The translations under genes and the position numbers were made by a program. Positions 42,740 through 43,226 of a DNA stretch of 43,226 bases are shown here, piece by piece (position 1 is the stretch's first letter; each line of letters begins with the position of its first letter). Origin of the DNA: Onthomonas sp964456525 (GTDB lineage: Bacteria; Bacillota; Clostridia; Oscillospirales; Oscillospiraceae). The stretch is from assembly GCA_964456525.1 (NCBI GenBank), contig CAYWAP010000013.1, positions 1-43,226 of the forward strand. The letters are read 5' to 3'. The notes beneath the pieces are model-generated. The model did not search any database and was not told where the DNA came from. It saw only the letters and a program-made list of their open reading frames with translations.

Positions 42740-43226
42740 AACAAAAACAAACAACACAAAATCTAAAACAGAAGGGAGATGGCTCCAAAGTACAACGATA
42801 GCGGCAGCTGACCCGTTACCTCAGCTAAACTCTTTTTTCCATCCGAAGTTCAACCTTTTCAAAGACGAAAGGCAAATTGGAAGTACTGATGAAATCCCAC
42901 AAATACTTGGGCAGGAATTCCAGCGAAGGAAAAAGGAAAACCGAGTACCCAACGCAAACGTGGATTTCATAAACAGTTCCAAAAAATGAACTGGATGTTT
43001 CTGGAAGCTCAATCAAGCCGGTAAAGTGCCTCACAAAAATTTAGGAGGATGCGATAGCAGAAAAAAAGAAAGCCGGTTTCTCATCAGCAAAGATGCTTGG
43101 ATGTTAAAATTGAGTACTTCCGGTAAAAGGAATCCACCCTGTTGTAAAATCCGTAAAAAATAAGCCATTGTAAAGTTGGAAATCAAAAACAACTGAAAAA
43201 GCACAAAAGGTATCGTTCCATAAACA
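42740..43226 (+). ncRNA. Candidate large structured non-coding RNA (runs off the window)
   Basis: 487 bases follow a strong promoter without a plausible gene and are AT-rich compared with the coding regions. Nested helices are visible. AGCTGA/TCAGCT is at 42806-42811 / 42821-42826. A long arm has TTGGAA (42877-42882) with TTCCAA (42977-42982), CTG-ATGAAATCC (42886-42897) with GGATTTCAT (42962-42970) and CAG (42974-42976), and TACTTGG (42904-42910) with CCGAGTA (42941-42947). A second arm has CTGGAAG-CTCAAT-CAAGC (43001-43018) with GCTTG (43095-43099), ATTGAG (43109-43114) and CTTCCGG (43117-43123), enclosing CCTC/GAGG and AGAAA/TTTCT hairpins. AGTTG/CAACT follows at 43174-43194. Size and form recall large RNAs such as ROOL or GOLLD, but I cannot assign a class. 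No SD plus ORF fits, and the 3' end is missing. Confidence 0.7.

Noticed and set aside
42705..42989. Possible 94-residue reading frame at the right end
   Set aside because: It begins inside the -35 box of a strong promoter, has no Shine-Dalgarno sequence, and its composition is that of the structured RNA. The base-pairing pattern explains the region better.
42821..43034. Short minus-strand reading frames at the right end
   Set aside because: No start signal, no homology, and they lie across the proposed helical arms, which would produce such mirrored frames by chance.

Overview
This window looks like a chromosomal contig from a GC-rich, spore-forming Clostridia bacterium of the Oscillospiraceae type. 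That placement is an inference from four things: a spo0A gene, a split glgC/glgD glycogen system, a deoC-BMP/ABC-deoB nucleoside cluster, and GC-rich genes separated by AT-rich promoters of the TTGACA-N17-TATAAT form. A run of 100 N at 5898-5997 shows that the sequence is a scaffolded draft assembly. I saw no transposase, integrase, CRISPR array, rRNA or phage gene.

Layout. 1-54: the 5' part of a tRNA-Thr(CGT) on the minus strand. 363-4503 (minus): a MarR regulator and a heterodimeric ABC exporter, with a palindromic operator over the -35 box. 4921-8666 (plus): two paralogous alpha/beta-hydrolase esterases flanking the assembly gap, then a GntP-type permease. 8972-11262 (plus): serC-serA behind a structured leader. 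11725-20173 (plus): a glycogen cluster made of a GlgB-like protein that has lost its catalytic residues, then glgC, glgD, glgA and glgP. 20293-27474 (minus): deoC, a BMP-type nucleoside-binding lipoprotein, its ABC ATPase and two permeases, and deoB. 27624-28346 (minus): yceD (DUF177) and rpmF. 28602-31320 (plus): an RluA-family pseudouridine synthase, an orphan PotD-like lipoprotein and a FlK-like thioesterase. 31665-32414: spo0A. 32627-37371 (minus): a lipoprotein of unknown function, an AMP-binding acyl-CoA ligase, an M15 peptidase lipoprotein and a ZIP metal transporter. 37618-40978 (plus): feoA, feoA, feoB and a small Cys-rich membrane protein, with repeated metalloregulator-like operators. 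41194-42549: pgi. 42705 to the end: a strong promoter followed by an AT-rich, apparently non-coding stretch with many nested complementary helices.

How it works together. The glg cluster, with pgi, describes storage and mobilisation of glucose as an alpha-glucan. The nup-like transporter with DeoC and DeoB imports nucleosides and breaks down their pentose phosphates. The feo cluster and the ZIP carrier handle divalent metals.

The two most notable points are: (1) the GlgB-like protein keeps the branching-enzyme architecture but has substitutions at all three catalytic acids and at the region I histidine; (2) the right end carries what looks like a large structured RNA, cut by the window edge.
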